DNA of 59,849 nt from an uncultured Clostridia bacterium (lineage in GTDB: Bacteria; Bacillota; Clostridia; Lachnospirales; Anaerotignaceae), in assembly GCA_944379995.1 (NCBI GenBank), contig CALWGF010000012.1, positions 1 through 59,849 on the forward strand. Reading direction: 5' to 3'. Made by a program: the position numbers and the translations under genes. Below, piece by piece: positions 17,584 to 26,298 of the stretch; the stretch's first letter is position 1, and the number at the start of each line of letters is the position of its first letter. The notes beneath the pieces were generated by a model, which saw only the letters and a list, made by a program, of their open reading frames with translations, was not told where the DNA came from and searched no databases.

Positions 17584-18384
17584 TCAAATGATACCCTTAT
17601 TTATAAGTTCTTCTATTTCTCTTACAACACCACATTCATTATTTGTATACTTAGTAACGAATTTTGCATGACTTTTTATTTCATCAACAGCATTTTTCAT
17701 AGCAAAACTGTATCCAACTTCTTTTAACATTTCAATATCATTGAAATTATCACCAAATGCAGCAGCTTCATTTTTATCTATACCAAAATTTGTAAGTATT
17801 TCATTTATAGCCTTACCTTTTGATATACCTTTATTCATAATATCAATACACCCAAAACCAGAAACGGCTATTTCTGTTTCATTACCAAAAGATTTCTGTA
17901 AAAATTCCATACCGTTATTTGTATAAGGATTATTATCCATAACTGTAACTTTTATAACTTCATCTTTTACAGAAAGAATATCTTCAACATAATTTACATT
18001 ATATCCAAATTTAGATGTAGACATAACATTTGCTGTTTTTATATCATCTGTATATATACAATTTCTACAACATAATACAGGTCTAAGATTTTCTTGAATT
18101 AAAGAACCATGAGCTATTTTTTTCCATAATTCTTCTTTCATTGTTGTTGAAAAAACTTCTTTATCTTTATAAACAACATATGAGCCATTTTCAGCAATAA
18201 AAATCATATCTTTACCATATTCACCAAAAATATGTTTAAGACTATTATATTGTCGACCACTAGCAGCACAGAACATTACATTTTTTGATTTAAGGTAATC
18301 TAAAGTTGAAAATACTTTTTCATGTAGTATTTTTTCATCATCAACAAGAGTACCGTCCATATCACAAGCAATAAATTTTATCAT
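17584..18384 (-). CDS. Cof-type HAD-IIB family phosphatase
   Basis: 266 residues. HAD motif I is ACDMDGTLVDD, motif II SGRQYN-type, motif III is the Lys in SKGKAI, and motif IV AFGDNFNDIEML. A large C2 cap between motifs II and III marks the Cof/YidA-type sugar-phosphate or flavin-phosphate phosphatases; the substrate cannot be read from sequence. It is four bases downstream of a gene of unknown function. Confidence 0.9.
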   Translation of the reverse strand: MIKFIACDMDGTLVDDEKILHEKVFSTLDYLKSKNVMFCAASGRQYNSLKHIFGEYGKDMIFIAENGSYVVYKDKEVFSTTMKEELWKKIAHGSLIQENLRPVLCCRNCIYTDDIKTANVMSTSKFGYNVNYVEDILSVKDEVIKVTVMDNNPYTNNGMEFLQKSFGNETEIAVSGFGCIDIMNKGISKGKAINEILTNFGIDKNEAAAFGDNFNDIEMLKEVGYSFAMKNAVDEIKSHAKFVTKYTNNECGVVREIEELINKGII

Positions 18385-18388
18385 AATT

Positions 18389-18940
18389 TCACCTTAATCT
18401 TAAAAATAATGGAAGTATTTTAACAGCTACATTATAATCCTTGCCAGATAACCATAATACATAAGGTCTTAAAAGTTCCCAACGTCTGGCTTTTGTTTCT
18501 GTCAAAGCTGATATATACTCTATCTCCCCTAATTTCTTAGCAATTTCCTCTTTTTCTCTTATAGTTATATTATCCATAAGACCTATTTCTATTATTATAT
18601 CTGAAATTTTTGTTTTACTATCTAATATATCAAAATTTTCTTCTGATTGTATGTAAAAGTCCAAAAGTCCTTCATTACTATAACCGTTACCTCTGAACAT
18701 TTCAAGTCTTTTTATAATCATATGAATATTTTGTTTATATATAGATGTTCGTTCAAGATTATCTCCATAAGGAGATATTACAGCAAGACCATCAGCTATA
18801 TTTTGAATTTTGTCAATATATTTAAAAAGCAAATAGTTGAAAAGTTTTTCCATTTTTTCTCTATCATGAGAATATTCTTTAAGCATTTTATTTCCGTACT
18901 CTATATCTTCATCAACACTATTTATAATATTTTCATTCAT
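18389..18940 (-). CDS. Uncharacterised helical protein
   Basis: 183 residues from the ATG at 18940, which has a strong AAGGAGG upstream; the frame runs further without a ribosome binding site. I do not recognise a family. It is predicted soluble and mostly helical, with no signal peptide or cysteine clusters. Features include GNKMLKEYSHDREKMEKLFNY and RRWELLRPYVLWLSGKDYN near the C-terminus. Close coupling to the HAD phosphatase and mtaB suggests a housekeeping role. Confidence 0.65.
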   Translation of the reverse strand: MNENIINSVDEDIEYGNKMLKEYSHDREKMEKLFNYLLFKYIDKIQNIADGLAVISPYGDNLERTSIYKQNIHMIIKRLEMFRGNGYSNEGLLDFYIQSEENFDILDSKTKISDIIIEIGLMDNITIREKEEIAKKLGEIEYISALTETKARRWELLRPYVLWLSGKDYNVAVKILPLFLRLR

Positions 18941-19006
18941 ATAGCCATACCTCCTTATAATATAGTATAGCATAAAATATGACAACATGTTTTACTAATA
19001 AACAAA

Positions 19007-19045
19007 AATTTAGGGATACTTTTTTTACAGTACCCCCAAATTTTT
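19007..19045 (-). terminator. Terminator of the BFD-like gene
   Basis: Read leftward: AATTTGGGGGTACT, an A-rich loop, AGTATCCCTAAATT, then TTTTG. The stem begins at the stop codon of the small Fe-S gene. Confidence 0.75.
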
Positions 19046-19229
19046 ATTTATATTCTTTAACTATATCTTTAAAAACTGCCTTTGCATGTTCTTTACATTT
19101 TTTACAGTCTGTTGCTATTTTCAATTCTTTTTTTAAATCTTTCCAATCTGTTGTTCCTTTTTCAACGGCTTTTATTATTTTTGCAACTGTTATATTATAA
19201 CAATGACAAATAACCTTATCTTTTTTCAC
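19044..19229 (-). CDS. BFD-like [2Fe-2S] small protein
   Basis: 61 residues. Four cysteines at 8, 10, 42 and 45 give the C-x-C ... C-x2-C layout of bacterioferritin-associated ferredoxin-like domains (VICHCYNIT ... DCKKC). These domains carry a [2Fe-2S] cluster and donate electrons, or occur as parts of NirB- or amino-oxidase-like enzymes. It is stand-alone here, with its own terminator; the partner is unknown. GGAGG precedes the start. Confidence 0.85.
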   Translation of the reverse strand: MKKDKVICHCYNITVAKIIKAVEKGTTDWKDLKKELKIATDCKKCKEHAKAVFKDIVKEYK

Positions 19230-19281
19230 GATATTCCTCCTATATTTTTAAATTTATAAAAGTATACCACATCACTCCACT

Positions 19282-20109
19282 TTATTCAATACCTTTTTCA
19301 ATAGCCTTTGCCATTTTACAAGCTTTTATTATATCATCAAAATCATCTGTTGCAATCATAAATCTACTGTTATGACAGAACTTAAGAGTTTTTAAACCTG
19401 TTATTTCAAAAAGTTCATCTTTTGTTTTTCCTGCCCATTCTTTTGGGAAATTTATTCTTGGTTCTTTTTCTTTTTTACTTATAGGTACAACCTGACCATT
19501 ATAACCACCTCTATCGGAAGGGAATACAACAAACTCTGCATCTGTTTCCAAAAGAACTTGTTTCCATGGCATAAATCTGTCAAGAACAACTATTTTATCA
19601 TTTGAATTTTCATAACACTCTTTAACAAATTTATTTGCTCTTAAAAGAGAAAGTGTATAATCAAATTTCTTTTCAAGTATTGTTTTTGCAAATTCAACAG
19701 CTTCAAAAAAACATTCATCAGAAGTTTTTTCTGAGTCCCAAGGTGGATTAAATGAAGTTATTATATCTGATATATCATTTCCACAGCCAGTATTATCATC
19801 ATTATCAATAGGCTGTATAAATTTTTCATCAAAAAATAAATATTCTTCTCCAAGTATATCCTCTCCGAATTTTTCCCACAAAAGACCAAAAGCAGCATAT
19901 TGTATTCCATTTTCTCTTACTTTTGCATTATTTTGATGATGGTCAAATTCTCCTAAGCCTATATCATACACTATTCCTTCAAAATTCTCTGGAACTTCAA
20001 AACCACGTTCTATTTTTATATTAGGATTAATTATTTTTAAAAGTGCTGTTGAAAAAACATCATCTGCATGAAATTTTCCACCATGTGTAAATCCTTTTTC
20101 TATATTCAT
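19282..20109 (-). CDS. MYG1/UPF0160 family DHH-like protein
   Basis: 275 residues. N-terminal metal-site motifs are THGGKFHADDVFSTALL and YDIGLGEFDHHQ, with a later DNDDNTGCGNDIS. This is the MYG1 (UPF0160) family, a DHH-like phosphoesterase group. Eukaryotic MYG1 is an RNA exonuclease; bacterial members are uncharacterised. Single-gene unit with GGAGATAA upstream. Confidence 0.85.
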   Translation of the reverse strand: MNIEKGFTHGGKFHADDVFSTALLKIINPNIKIERGFEVPENFEGIVYDIGLGEFDHHQNNAKVRENGIQYAAFGLLWEKFGEDILGEEYLFFDEKFIQPIDNDDNTGCGNDISDIITSFNPPWDSEKTSDECFFEAVEFAKTILEKKFDYTLSLLRANKFVKECYENSNDKIVVLDRFMPWKQVLLETDAEFVVFPSDRGGYNGQVVPISKKEKEPRINFPKEWAGKTKDELFEITGLKTLKFCHNSRFMIATDDFDDIIKACKMAKAIEKGIE

Positions 20110-20188
20110 AAAAATTATCTCCTCTTTTAGTACTTTTATAAATTAATATACCACATAATTATTTTTTTTAGAACAATACTTACTTTTA

Positions 20189-20217
20189 TTGACACTGTTT
20201 TTTTATTGTGCTACCAT
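20189..20217 (+). promoter_or_regulatory. Candidate promoter of the LDH-family gene
   Basis: TTGACA (20189-20194), a 17-base spacer and TACCAT (20212-20217); the -10 is weak. The start codon follows about 48 bases later. Confidence 0.55.
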
Positions 20218-20264
20218 TCTAAAATAAATTTTACTTTAACAAAAGATGAAAGGACTGGTTTATT

Positions 20265-21224
20265 ATGAGTATTAAACCTAAAAAAATTGTTATAATAGGT
20301 GCAGGTCATGTAGGTTCTCATGTAGGATATACTCTTGCATCACAAGGTATATGTGATGAAATAGTTTTTATAGATACAGACCAAAAAAAGGCTATTGCAC
20401 AAGTAAAAGATATTGAAGACGCAATAGTATATATGCCATACCACACAAATATAAAACTTGGTGATTATACTGATATTGATGATGCAGAAATAATAGTAAT
20501 AAGTGCAGGTCCCCTTCCTACTACAAATAGTGGTATGACAAGAATGGATACTTTAGGAATGACAATAGATGCCATTAAGCCAATAGTTGAAAATATTAAA
20601 AAATCAAAATTTGAAGGAATTATAGTTAGTATATCCAATCCTGCCGATGTAATAGCCCACTATATTCAACAAAAAACAGGTATTTCTCCAAAAAGAGTTA
20701 TTTCCACAAGTACAACTCTTGATACAGCAAGATTAAAATGTGCAATTTCAAGAACATTAAATATAAGTACAAAATCAATATGTGCTTATGTTTTAGGTGA
20801 ACATGGTGAAAGTCAAATGGTGCCTTGGTCTTGTGTTTCTATATATGGAAAATCTCTTTTTTCTCTTATGAAAGAATTTCCCGAAACATATGGTAAAATT
20901 GACCTTAATAAAATATCAAAAGATGCAAAATTAGAAGGTTGGGACGTATTTTTAGGAAAAAGCTGTACAGAGTTTGGTATAGGCATATCTGGAGCAGAAA
21001 TTATAAAAACAATACTTTCTGATGAAAAAAAGGTTTCTATGATTTCAGTTCTTCTTAATGGTGAATACGGACAGAATGATGTATACGCAAGTGTTCCTGC
21101 CATACTTGGTAAAAATGGTGTAGAAAAAATCATTGAATTACCTCTTAACGAAAAAGAAATTGAAGAATTTAAAAATTCTTGTGAAACTATGAAAAAAAAT
21201 TTCGAAATAGCTCTTAATATGTAA
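20265..21224 (+). CDS. L-lactate dehydrogenase family 2-hydroxyacid dehydrogenase
   Basis: 319 residues. The NAD-binding GAGHVGSHVG motif with Asp37 (VFIDTD), substrate-binding Arg93 (MTRMD), the Asp-Arg of TLDTARLK and catalytic His180 (LGEHGES) are all present, so it should be active. The specificity loop AGPLPTTNSGMTR is two residues longer than in lactate dehydrogenase, and the lactate-specifying Gln position is Thr87. The substrate could be a larger 2-ketoacid, as in L-2-hydroxyisocaproate dehydrogenases. It is monocistronic with its own promoter and terminator. I leave the symbol empty because ldh may mislead. Confidence 0.85.
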   Translation: MSIKPKKIVIIGAGHVGSHVGYTLASQGICDEIVFIDTDQKKAIAQVKDIEDAIVYMPYHTNIKLGDYTDIDDAEIIVISAGPLPTTNSGMTRMDTLGMTIDAIKPIVENIKKSKFEGIIVSISNPADVIAHYIQQKTGISPKRVISTSTTLDTARLKCAISRTLNISTKSICAYVLGEHGESQMVPWSCVSIYGKSLFSLMKEFPETYGKIDLNKISKDAKLEGWDVFLGKSCTEFGIGISGAEIIKTILSDEKKVSMISVLLNGEYGQNDVYASVPAILGKNGVEKIIELPLNEKEIEEFKNSCETMKKNFEIALNM

Positions 21225-21229
21225 AATAA

Positions 21230-21264
21230 ATAAAAAACTGAAGGATTTCCCTTCAGTTTTTTTA
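21230..21264. terminator. Bidirectional terminator after the LDH-family gene
   Basis: AAAACTGAAGG / CCTTCAGTTTT with a short loop and a T run. It also ends the leftward acetyltransferase transcript. Confidence 0.88.
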
Positions 21265-22083
21265 ATCTAATGCAATATTAAAATATCCATCTTTAATATT
21301 TTCATTACAGTTTATAAGACCAAAGTCTATATTTTTACCTTCTATATTTCTTTTAACATCAATTCTTGTATAGACTTCATTACATTTTTCTTTAACTGCT
21401 ATAAAATTTAAAACATCATAAAAATCTTTATCACTTATAACAGCTTCTCTTGCAAAAAATCTTCCCTTTTCAGAATAGCCCATAACAGCATATACATTAC
21501 CATTATATTCTATATAATAATTTTTACCGCCAATAAAAATATTTTCTTCTAAGGCATATTTTATGGCTTCACAGCCCCATTTAACATAGCCTTCTTGTAA
21601 AAACATATTATCTCTAAGTTCTGTATATTTGTCTGCTGATATTTCATCTATAACATACATATCAACTTTATTTTCATATGTTTCAAATAAAACCTCTTTT
21701 AATGAAAAAGCCTCTTTGTAATCTCTATATTTATAAAAATTAAAAAGACTTTCTGATGCTGGTACAAGAAATGTCCCTTTAAGCCCAAAATTACTGTTAG
21801 CATAGTTTATAAGTTCTGTACTTATTCCTCTACCTCTATATGCTTTTAATGTTGACACAGCATATATATAACCATATTTTTCAGCTTTATCATTAACAAT
21901 AATATCTGCTTCAAGTACAAAAAGCATTGCAACAGGTATATCATCACATATTTTTATAACAACATTATCATCTTTATATCTATTTTCAAAAAAGAAATCT
22001 ATATATTTATCAGAGTCACCAAAACATTCTTTCCATATATTTTTTAAGTATGGAATATACTCCTTTTTACCTTTAGTTATCAT
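21262..22083 (-). CDS. GNAT family N-acetyltransferase
   Basis: 273 residues. The N-terminal half is a GNAT domain (YIYAVSTLKAYRGRGISTELINYA is the acetyl-CoA loop with R-G-R-G). The C-terminal half may be a second degenerate GNAT or sterol-carrier-like domain. The substrate is unknown. It overlaps the DUF2156 gene by four bases, so the two are translationally coupled and probably act together. Confidence 0.8.
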   Translation of the reverse strand: MITKGKKEYIPYLKNIWKECFGDSDKYIDFFFENRYKDDNVVIKICDDIPVAMLFVLEADIIVNDKAEKYGYIYAVSTLKAYRGRGISTELINYANSNFGLKGTFLVPASESLFNFYKYRDYKEAFSLKEVLFETYENKVDMYVIDEISADKYTELRDNMFLQEGYVKWGCEAIKYALEENIFIGGKNYYIEYNGNVYAVMGYSEKGRFFAREAVISDKDFYDVLNFIAVKEKCNEVYTRIDVKRNIEGKNIDFGLINCNENIKDGYFNIALD

Positions 22084-22976
22084 TTTTCCTCCTTAAGAGT
22101 AGCTGTATATTTTTCAAGTAAAATATCAGGAACATATGAAAGTTTTGCTTTTCTAAGTCCTTCATCTCCAACATCTTCTTCTCTATTTACATATTTAAAG
22201 TTTTGACATTCATTAAGTACAAACTGCTGATTTATCATAGGATATGCACCTTGTATTTCTGGAAAAGCCTTTTCAATATTTACATCAAGAGTATCAGAAT
22301 TAAGATGACTTGCCATTGTATAGCCTACAATTTTACCTTCTCGTCTTATAAGTCCACCAAGCATTTTAAGGTCAAAAAAGTTTTTAAATGCTTCTTTAAC
22401 TGCACAAAGTTCATGATTAAGACTTTCATCTTCTATACAATTATAGCGACTACACCATTCATTATTCATTTTAAAACATTCATCAATATTTTTTTCAGTT
22501 ATAGGTTCATATGACCAGTCTGGATTGTCCTTAAATCTTGCTATATGGTTTCTTTTACCATGAAGTTTTCTACCTGAAAGAGTTGATAATTTAGAAACTT
22601 CATAAACATAATCAAATTCATCTCTTTTTGGTTCAAAATCAAATTTATTAGGAAAAAGCTCATTAAGTTTTTCAATATTTTCTAAAGTAATACCTCTTAA
22701 TTTAAATTTTTCTCCTTTTTCTTTAGCTTCTTTAATAAGAATTTCTATAACAGGCCTTATATCTCCTTTTCCTGCTGGATATGCATATACAGAATTTTTA
22801 TCTCCACCTCTTATACAATAAAAATCATTTATATTTGCATATTTAATTTCATATGGTTTTTGCCATATAAAATTATTTACAAATGAATATTCACAACCTC
22901 TAAAATCAGACTCACGAAGTTTTTCGTCTATCCATTCCCTATCTTTTATTTCTATATTTTTAAAATCAATCATCAT
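22080..22976 (-). CDS. DUF2156 domain protein (LPG-synthase C-terminal-like)
   Basis: 298 residues. The sequence (CEYSFVNNFIWQ, GRKLHGKRNHIARF) matches stand-alone DUF2156 proteins, a GNAT-like fold related to the cytosolic domain of MprF/phosphatidylglycerol lysyltransferase. There are no membrane segments. A role in aminoacyl transfer to lipid or cell wall is possible but unproven. It begins at a double ATG after GGAATGAT and overlaps the GNAT gene. Confidence 0.82.
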   Translation of the reverse strand: MMIDFKNIEIKDREWIDEKLRESDFRGCEYSFVNNFIWQKPYEIKYANINDFYCIRGGDKNSVYAYPAGKGDIRPVIEILIKEAKEKGEKFKLRGITLENIEKLNELFPNKFDFEPKRDEFDYVYEVSKLSTLSGRKLHGKRNHIARFKDNPDWSYEPITEKNIDECFKMNNEWCSRYNCIEDESLNHELCAVKEAFKNFFDLKMLGGLIRREGKIVGYTMASHLNSDTLDVNIEKAFPEIQGAYPMINQQFVLNECQNFKYVNREEDVGDEGLRKAKLSYVPDILLEKYTATLKEEK

Positions 22977-23123
22977 ATCATTCCAATCTTTAATTATGTG
23001 TATAAAAACTGTCTATTTTACGAATACAGTATATATTACAAAATTATCAAAATCAAGTACACTATAATTTATTGTAAAATATATCATATTATAAATATTA
23101 TTATATGTAATCAATTAATGATA

Positions 23124-23450
23124 CTATACAAAAATTTTCTGTATAAGTATCATATATATTATAGTTCCTGCACCTATACTTATAAGATTACTTCTTTTCC
23201 ATATATGCAGAATAATTACTATAATAATAGATAAAAACTCAGGTATGCCTCTACTTCCACTATATATATCAACAGCTTTAAGACAATATACTATAAGTAT
23301 AGTAATAACAGATGGCGGAAGAACTTTACCAAGATATACAACATTTTTAGGAACTTCTTTTTTTCCACCAAATACCATAAACGGTATTGCTCTTGTTATA
23401 AACGTACAAATAGCTACAACTAAAATTATAACAATACTATTATTTATCAA
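23124..23450 (-). CDS. azlD: AzlD-type branched-chain amino acid permease subunit
   Basis: About 108 residues with three to four membrane segments (ILVVAICTFITRAIPFMVFGG, SVITILIVYCLKAVDI). The preferred start is TTG at 23450, six bases after AAGGTG; a GTG at 23459 overlaps that site. AzlD pairs with AzlC to export branched-chain amino acids or analogues. It overlaps the end of azlC by about 11 bases. Confidence 0.88.
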   Translation of the reverse strand: MINNSIVIILVVAICTFITRAIPFMVFGGKKEVPKNVVYLGKVLPPSVITILIVYCLKAVDIYSGSRGIPEFLSIIIVIILHIWKRSNLISIGAGTIIYMILIQKIFV

Positions 23451-24141
23451 TAGTATCACCTTCTTTCTTAGTAATTGTATTTTTAAATAACATTAATACA
23501 AATACTGTTGATAACAATGCTGGAAGTATAAAATTATCACTACCAAATATTATAAGACTCACAACACCACATATAATCCCTGTAATAGCAGGTATATGAC
23601 TTTTAAAAGAAAGCCATTGTTCTGTAAAAATAACAGTAAAAAGTGCTGTCATAGCAAAATCCACTCCCGTTGTATCAAATGGTATAACCTCACCTATTAA
23701 ACAACCAAGCATAGAACCTAATATCCAATATGAATGATTTAATATTGCAACAAAAAACATATGCATTTTTTCATCTGTATCAGGTATATTTTTTAATGAG
23801 CATAAAATAGAATATGTTTCATCAGTAAGAGAAAATATCATGTATATTGATTTTTTTCCTAACTTTTTAAATTTCTCTATAAATGATAATCCATAAAACA
23901 TATGTCTACAATTTACTGATAATGTCATTATTATTATTGATAAAAGACTAAGTCCTCCACCAATAAAACTTATTAATACAAATTGCATTGAACCTGCATA
24001 TATAATTAAACTTGTAAAAAATGCCCATAAAACACCATATCCAGCTTTTTGTAATAGCAATCCATATGCCATACCTAAAAAAAGATACCCACATAATACA
24101 GGTATGGTATCAAAAAATGCTATTTTAAAAGTTTTTCTCAT
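23440..24141 (-). CDS. azlC: AzlC-type branched-chain amino acid permease
   Basis: 233 residues from the ATG at 24141 (MRKTFKIAFFDTIPV), preceded by AGGAGGGGG. Six or more membrane helices. The conserved GYLFLGMAYGLLL and NCRHMFYGLSF segments are present. It forms the AzlCD exporter with the next gene. It complements the branched-chain biosynthetic operons (ilvB, ilvA) elsewhere in the window. Confidence 0.92.
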   Translation of the reverse strand: MRKTFKIAFFDTIPVLCGYLFLGMAYGLLLQKAGYGVLWAFFTSLIIYAGSMQFVLISFIGGGLSLLSIIIMTLSVNCRHMFYGLSFIEKFKKLGKKSIYMIFSLTDETYSILCSLKNIPDTDEKMHMFFVAILNHSYWILGSMLGCLIGEVIPFDTTGVDFAMTALFTVIFTEQWLSFKSHIPAITGIICGVVSLIIFGSDNFILPALLSTVFVLMLFKNTITKKEGDTIDK

Positions 24142-24171
24142 AATTCCCCCTCCTAAATCGACATATTTCAT

Positions 24172-24200
24172 ATGATATATTTTTAATAAAACTATGTCAA
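24172..24200 (-). promoter_or_regulatory. Promoter of azlCD
   Basis: Read leftward: TTGACA (24200-24195), a 17-base spacer and TATCAT (24177-24172), about 31 bases before the azlC ATG. Confidence 0.7.
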
Positions 24201-24254
24201 TATATTAAATTTTTATATGATAATCAATGTATACAATATATTTTTAATTATCTA

Positions 24255-24282
24255 TTGAATTTTATATTTTTTATGCTATAAT
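24255..24282 (+). promoter_or_regulatory. Promoter of the desulfoferrodoxin gene
   Basis: TTGAAT (24255-24260), a 16-base spacer and TATAAT (24277-24282). The -10 overlaps the first bases of a 19-bp palindrome. Confidence 0.7.
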
Positions 24283-24299
24283 TATTTGTAACAAATAAT
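24281..24299 (+). promoter_or_regulatory. Perfect 9-1-9 palindrome at the dfx transcription start (operator candidate)
   Basis: ATTATTTGT-A-ACAAATAAT, a perfect inverted repeat covering the end of the -10 and the expected transcript start. It has the 7-1-7 geometry of Fur/PerR-type boxes, though its bases differ from the Bacillus PerR consensus TTATAATNATTATAA. A peroxide- or metal-sensing repressor is a reasonable guess for a superoxide reductase gene. Confidence 0.6.
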
Positions 24300-24331
24300 A
24301 ATTATTATTTAAAAGAAATGAGGGATATTTT

Positions 24332-24709
24332 ATGGTAAAATTCTTTAAATGTAGTACTTGTGGTAATTTCGTTGAAACTATTCATATAACTCCTGTTCCT
24401 ATGATGTGTTGTGGTAAGAAAATGGACGAAATTGTTCCTAATACAGTAGATGCCGCTTTTGAAAAGCATATCCCAGATGTAAAAATAGATGGAGATATTA
24501 TTCATGTTCAGGTAGGTTCTACTATTCACCCTATGACTGAGGAACATTATATTGAATGGATTTTAGTTGAAACAGAAAAAGGATTACAAAGAAAAGACCT
24601 TAAACCAAATGAAGAACCTATTGCAGATTTTGTTATTAAAGATGATAAGGCTATTGCTGTTTATGCATACTGCAATCTTCATGGATTATGGAAATTTGAA
24701 ATTAAATAA
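24332..24709 (+). CDS. dfx: Desulfoferrodoxin (superoxide reductase)
   Basis: 125 residues, the length of two-domain desulfoferrodoxins. The N-terminal desulforedoxin-like domain has Cys7, Cys10, Cys26 and Cys27 (FKCSTCG, MMCCGKKM) for a rubredoxin-type iron centre. The catalytic SOR domain has EKHIP, HPM, EEHYIEW and CNLHGLW, giving the four His and one Cys of the active iron. It reduces superoxide to peroxide without releasing oxygen, typical of anaerobes. It is monocistronic behind a palindromic operator candidate. Confidence 0.95.
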   Translation: MVKFFKCSTCGNFVETIHITPVPMMCCGKKMDEIVPNTVDAAFEKHIPDVKIDGDIIHVQVGSTIHPMTEEHYIEWILVETEKGLQRKDLKPNEEPIADFVIKDDKAIAVYAYCNLHGLWKFEIK

Positions 24710-24717
24710 TTTTTAAA

Positions 24718-24752
24718 ACAAAAAAGACCTCTTTATTTTAAGAGGTCTTTAC
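24718..24752. terminator. Bidirectional terminator between dfx and the PAP2 gene
   Basis: AAAAAGACCTCTT / AAGAGGTCTTT with a 5-base loop and flanking A and T runs. Confidence 0.88.
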
Positions 24753-25298
24753 TATTTTATTAATATTATATTTTCTTTTGAATATCTCACAAACAATAAT
24801 ACTTGTAACAGAACCAATAATTGCTCCACATATTACATCACTCGGAAAATGTACTAAAAGATACATTCTTGAAATACCCATTAAAATTGCAAAAACAATC
24901 ATAAAAAGTCCTATTTTCCTATTCATATAAAGAAACACTACCGCAGCCCCAAAAGCGGCTGTTGTATGTCCAGAAGGAAATGAATAGTCTAATGGTTTAT
25001 TAATTATAATATCAAGCATAAGCCTATCAAATGGGCGTAATCTTGCTACATATGGCTTTATGCCAATATTAACTATTATTGCAGAAATAGCAAGAGATAA
25101 AAGAAGTACTATACCCCATTTACCAATGTTGTTATTCTTTTTTATAAATAAAACCATTATAATACCAATAAGTATATAAAACCAACCACCATTTCCAAGA
25201 AATGATATAAATTTCATTATACTATCAGCAAAAAATCCACCTCTTATTTCATTTATAAGTAAAATAATACTATCATCAAAATTTTGTATAAATTCCAT
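24738..25298 (-). CDS. PAP2 family phosphatase (membrane)
   Basis: 186 residues with about five membrane helices. The three PAP2 motifs are KPYVARLRPF (K-x6-RP), PSGHT and RMYLLVHFPSDVICG (S/R-x5-H-x3-D). Members dephosphorylate phosphatidate or undecaprenyl pyrophosphate (BcrC-like); the choice is open. AAGGAG precedes the ATG. Confidence 0.9.
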   Translation of the reverse strand: MEFIQNFDDSIILLINEIRGGFFADSIMKFISFLGNGGWFYILIGIIMVLFIKKNNNIGKWGIVLLLSLAISAIIVNIGIKPYVARLRPFDRLMLDIIINKPLDYSFPSGHTTAAFGAAVVFLYMNRKIGLFMIVFAILMGISRMYLLVHFPSDVICGAIIGSVTSIIVCEIFKRKYNINKIVKTS

Positions 25299-25313
25299 GA
25301 CAAAAAATTCTCC

Positions 25314-25883
25314 TTATGTAAAATTAAATATGGTATGTTCAATAAGTATTTTAATTCCTATTATTATAAGTATAACTCCTCCTATTATTTGTGCTTTTTT
25401 GTTTAAAATACTCCCTATACTATTTCCTATTATTCCTCCAAAAAAAGAAAATATAAATGCAATAATACCAATTATACTAGAAGCATAAATAATATTAACA
25501 TCAAGAATTGCAATGCTTATACCTACTGCAAGAGCATCTATACTTGTTGCAATAGATTGCATAATCATAGTTTTTTTATCTATATAGTATATTTCACAAT
25601 TTTCTATATCTTCACAAAAACATTCTTTAATCATATTTACGCCTATAATACTAAGAAGTATGAAAGCAATCCAATGGTCAAAAACTTCTATATACTGCCT
25701 TATATTTGTACCTAAAAACCACCCTAATAAAGGCATTATACATTGAAACCCTCCAAAGTAAAAACCTTGTCTTATAGAGTGTTTTACACTAAAATTTTTA
25801 ATACTAATACCATTTGACATAGAAACAGCAAATGCGTCCATAGCAAGACCTAATCCAATAAAAATAAGAGTAATAAATTCCAT
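25314..25883 (-). CDS. mntP: MntP/YtaF-type manganese efflux protein
   Basis: 189 residues from the ATG at 25883, with TTGGAG nine bases upstream; an upstream TTG overlaps that site. Six membrane helices with the two Asp-containing repeats LAMDAFAVSMSNG and SIDALAVGISIA, as in MntP and in the sporulation protein YtaF. It likely exports Mn2+. There is no yybP-ykoY riboswitch in the short upstream region. It precedes the PAP2 gene by 15 bases. Confidence 0.85.
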   Translation of the reverse strand: MEFITLIFIGLGLAMDAFAVSMSNGISIKNFSVKHSIRQGFYFGGFQCIMPLLGWFLGTNIRQYIEVFDHWIAFILLSIIGVNMIKECFCEDIENCEIYYIDKKTMIMQSIATSIDALAVGISIAILDVNIIYASSIIGIIAFIFSFFGGIIGNSIGSILNKKAQIIGGVILIIIGIKILIEHTIFNFT

Positions 25884-25956
25884 AAATATATTCTCCAAAT
25901 ATAATAATTATTTTATAATATTCTATTTTTATAATACACTAAAAATTCAAAGCAAA

Positions 25957-25992
25957 TTAAAAAGAGAAGCAACAGCTTCTCTTTTTAATTTT
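25957..25992. terminator. Hairpin terminator upstream of mntP
   Basis: AAAAAGAGAAGC / GCTTCTCTTTTT with an AACA loop. A T run exists in both directions. It most likely ends the leftward tRNA transcript or read-through from it. Confidence 0.8.
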
Positions 25993-26007
25993 ATGTCTGT
26001 AATGAAA

Positions 26008-26042
26008 ACGCAGAATTGTAAGGGGCAATTCATATGCGTTCT
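26008..26042. repeat. Stem-loop with outer AACGCA/TGCGTT arms
   Basis: AACGCA-GAATTG ... CAATTC-AT-ATGCGTT around a GTAAGGGG-like loop. The remaining part of 25993-26298 is very AT-rich and shows no gene. The core resembles short dispersed hairpin repeats of clostridial genomes, but only one copy is in this window. Confidence 0.4.
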
Positions 26043-26298
26043 AACTAGCACTATAATTGTATACAAAATAAAATGTTCATTTATTACTCACTCTATTTTA
26101 GAGTATATATTAATATTAATAAAAAATCAAGGGTTTTGTTATAAAAATAACACTAATTTTTAATATTTATATTTTTTAAAAATATAAATATATTATATTT
26201 ATACGAAAATTAAATTTTAAAAATGCATAATAATTTAAAAATATTTAGCATACAAAATAAATTCGTTATTTTATTAACTATTATTAAAATAAAAAAAA

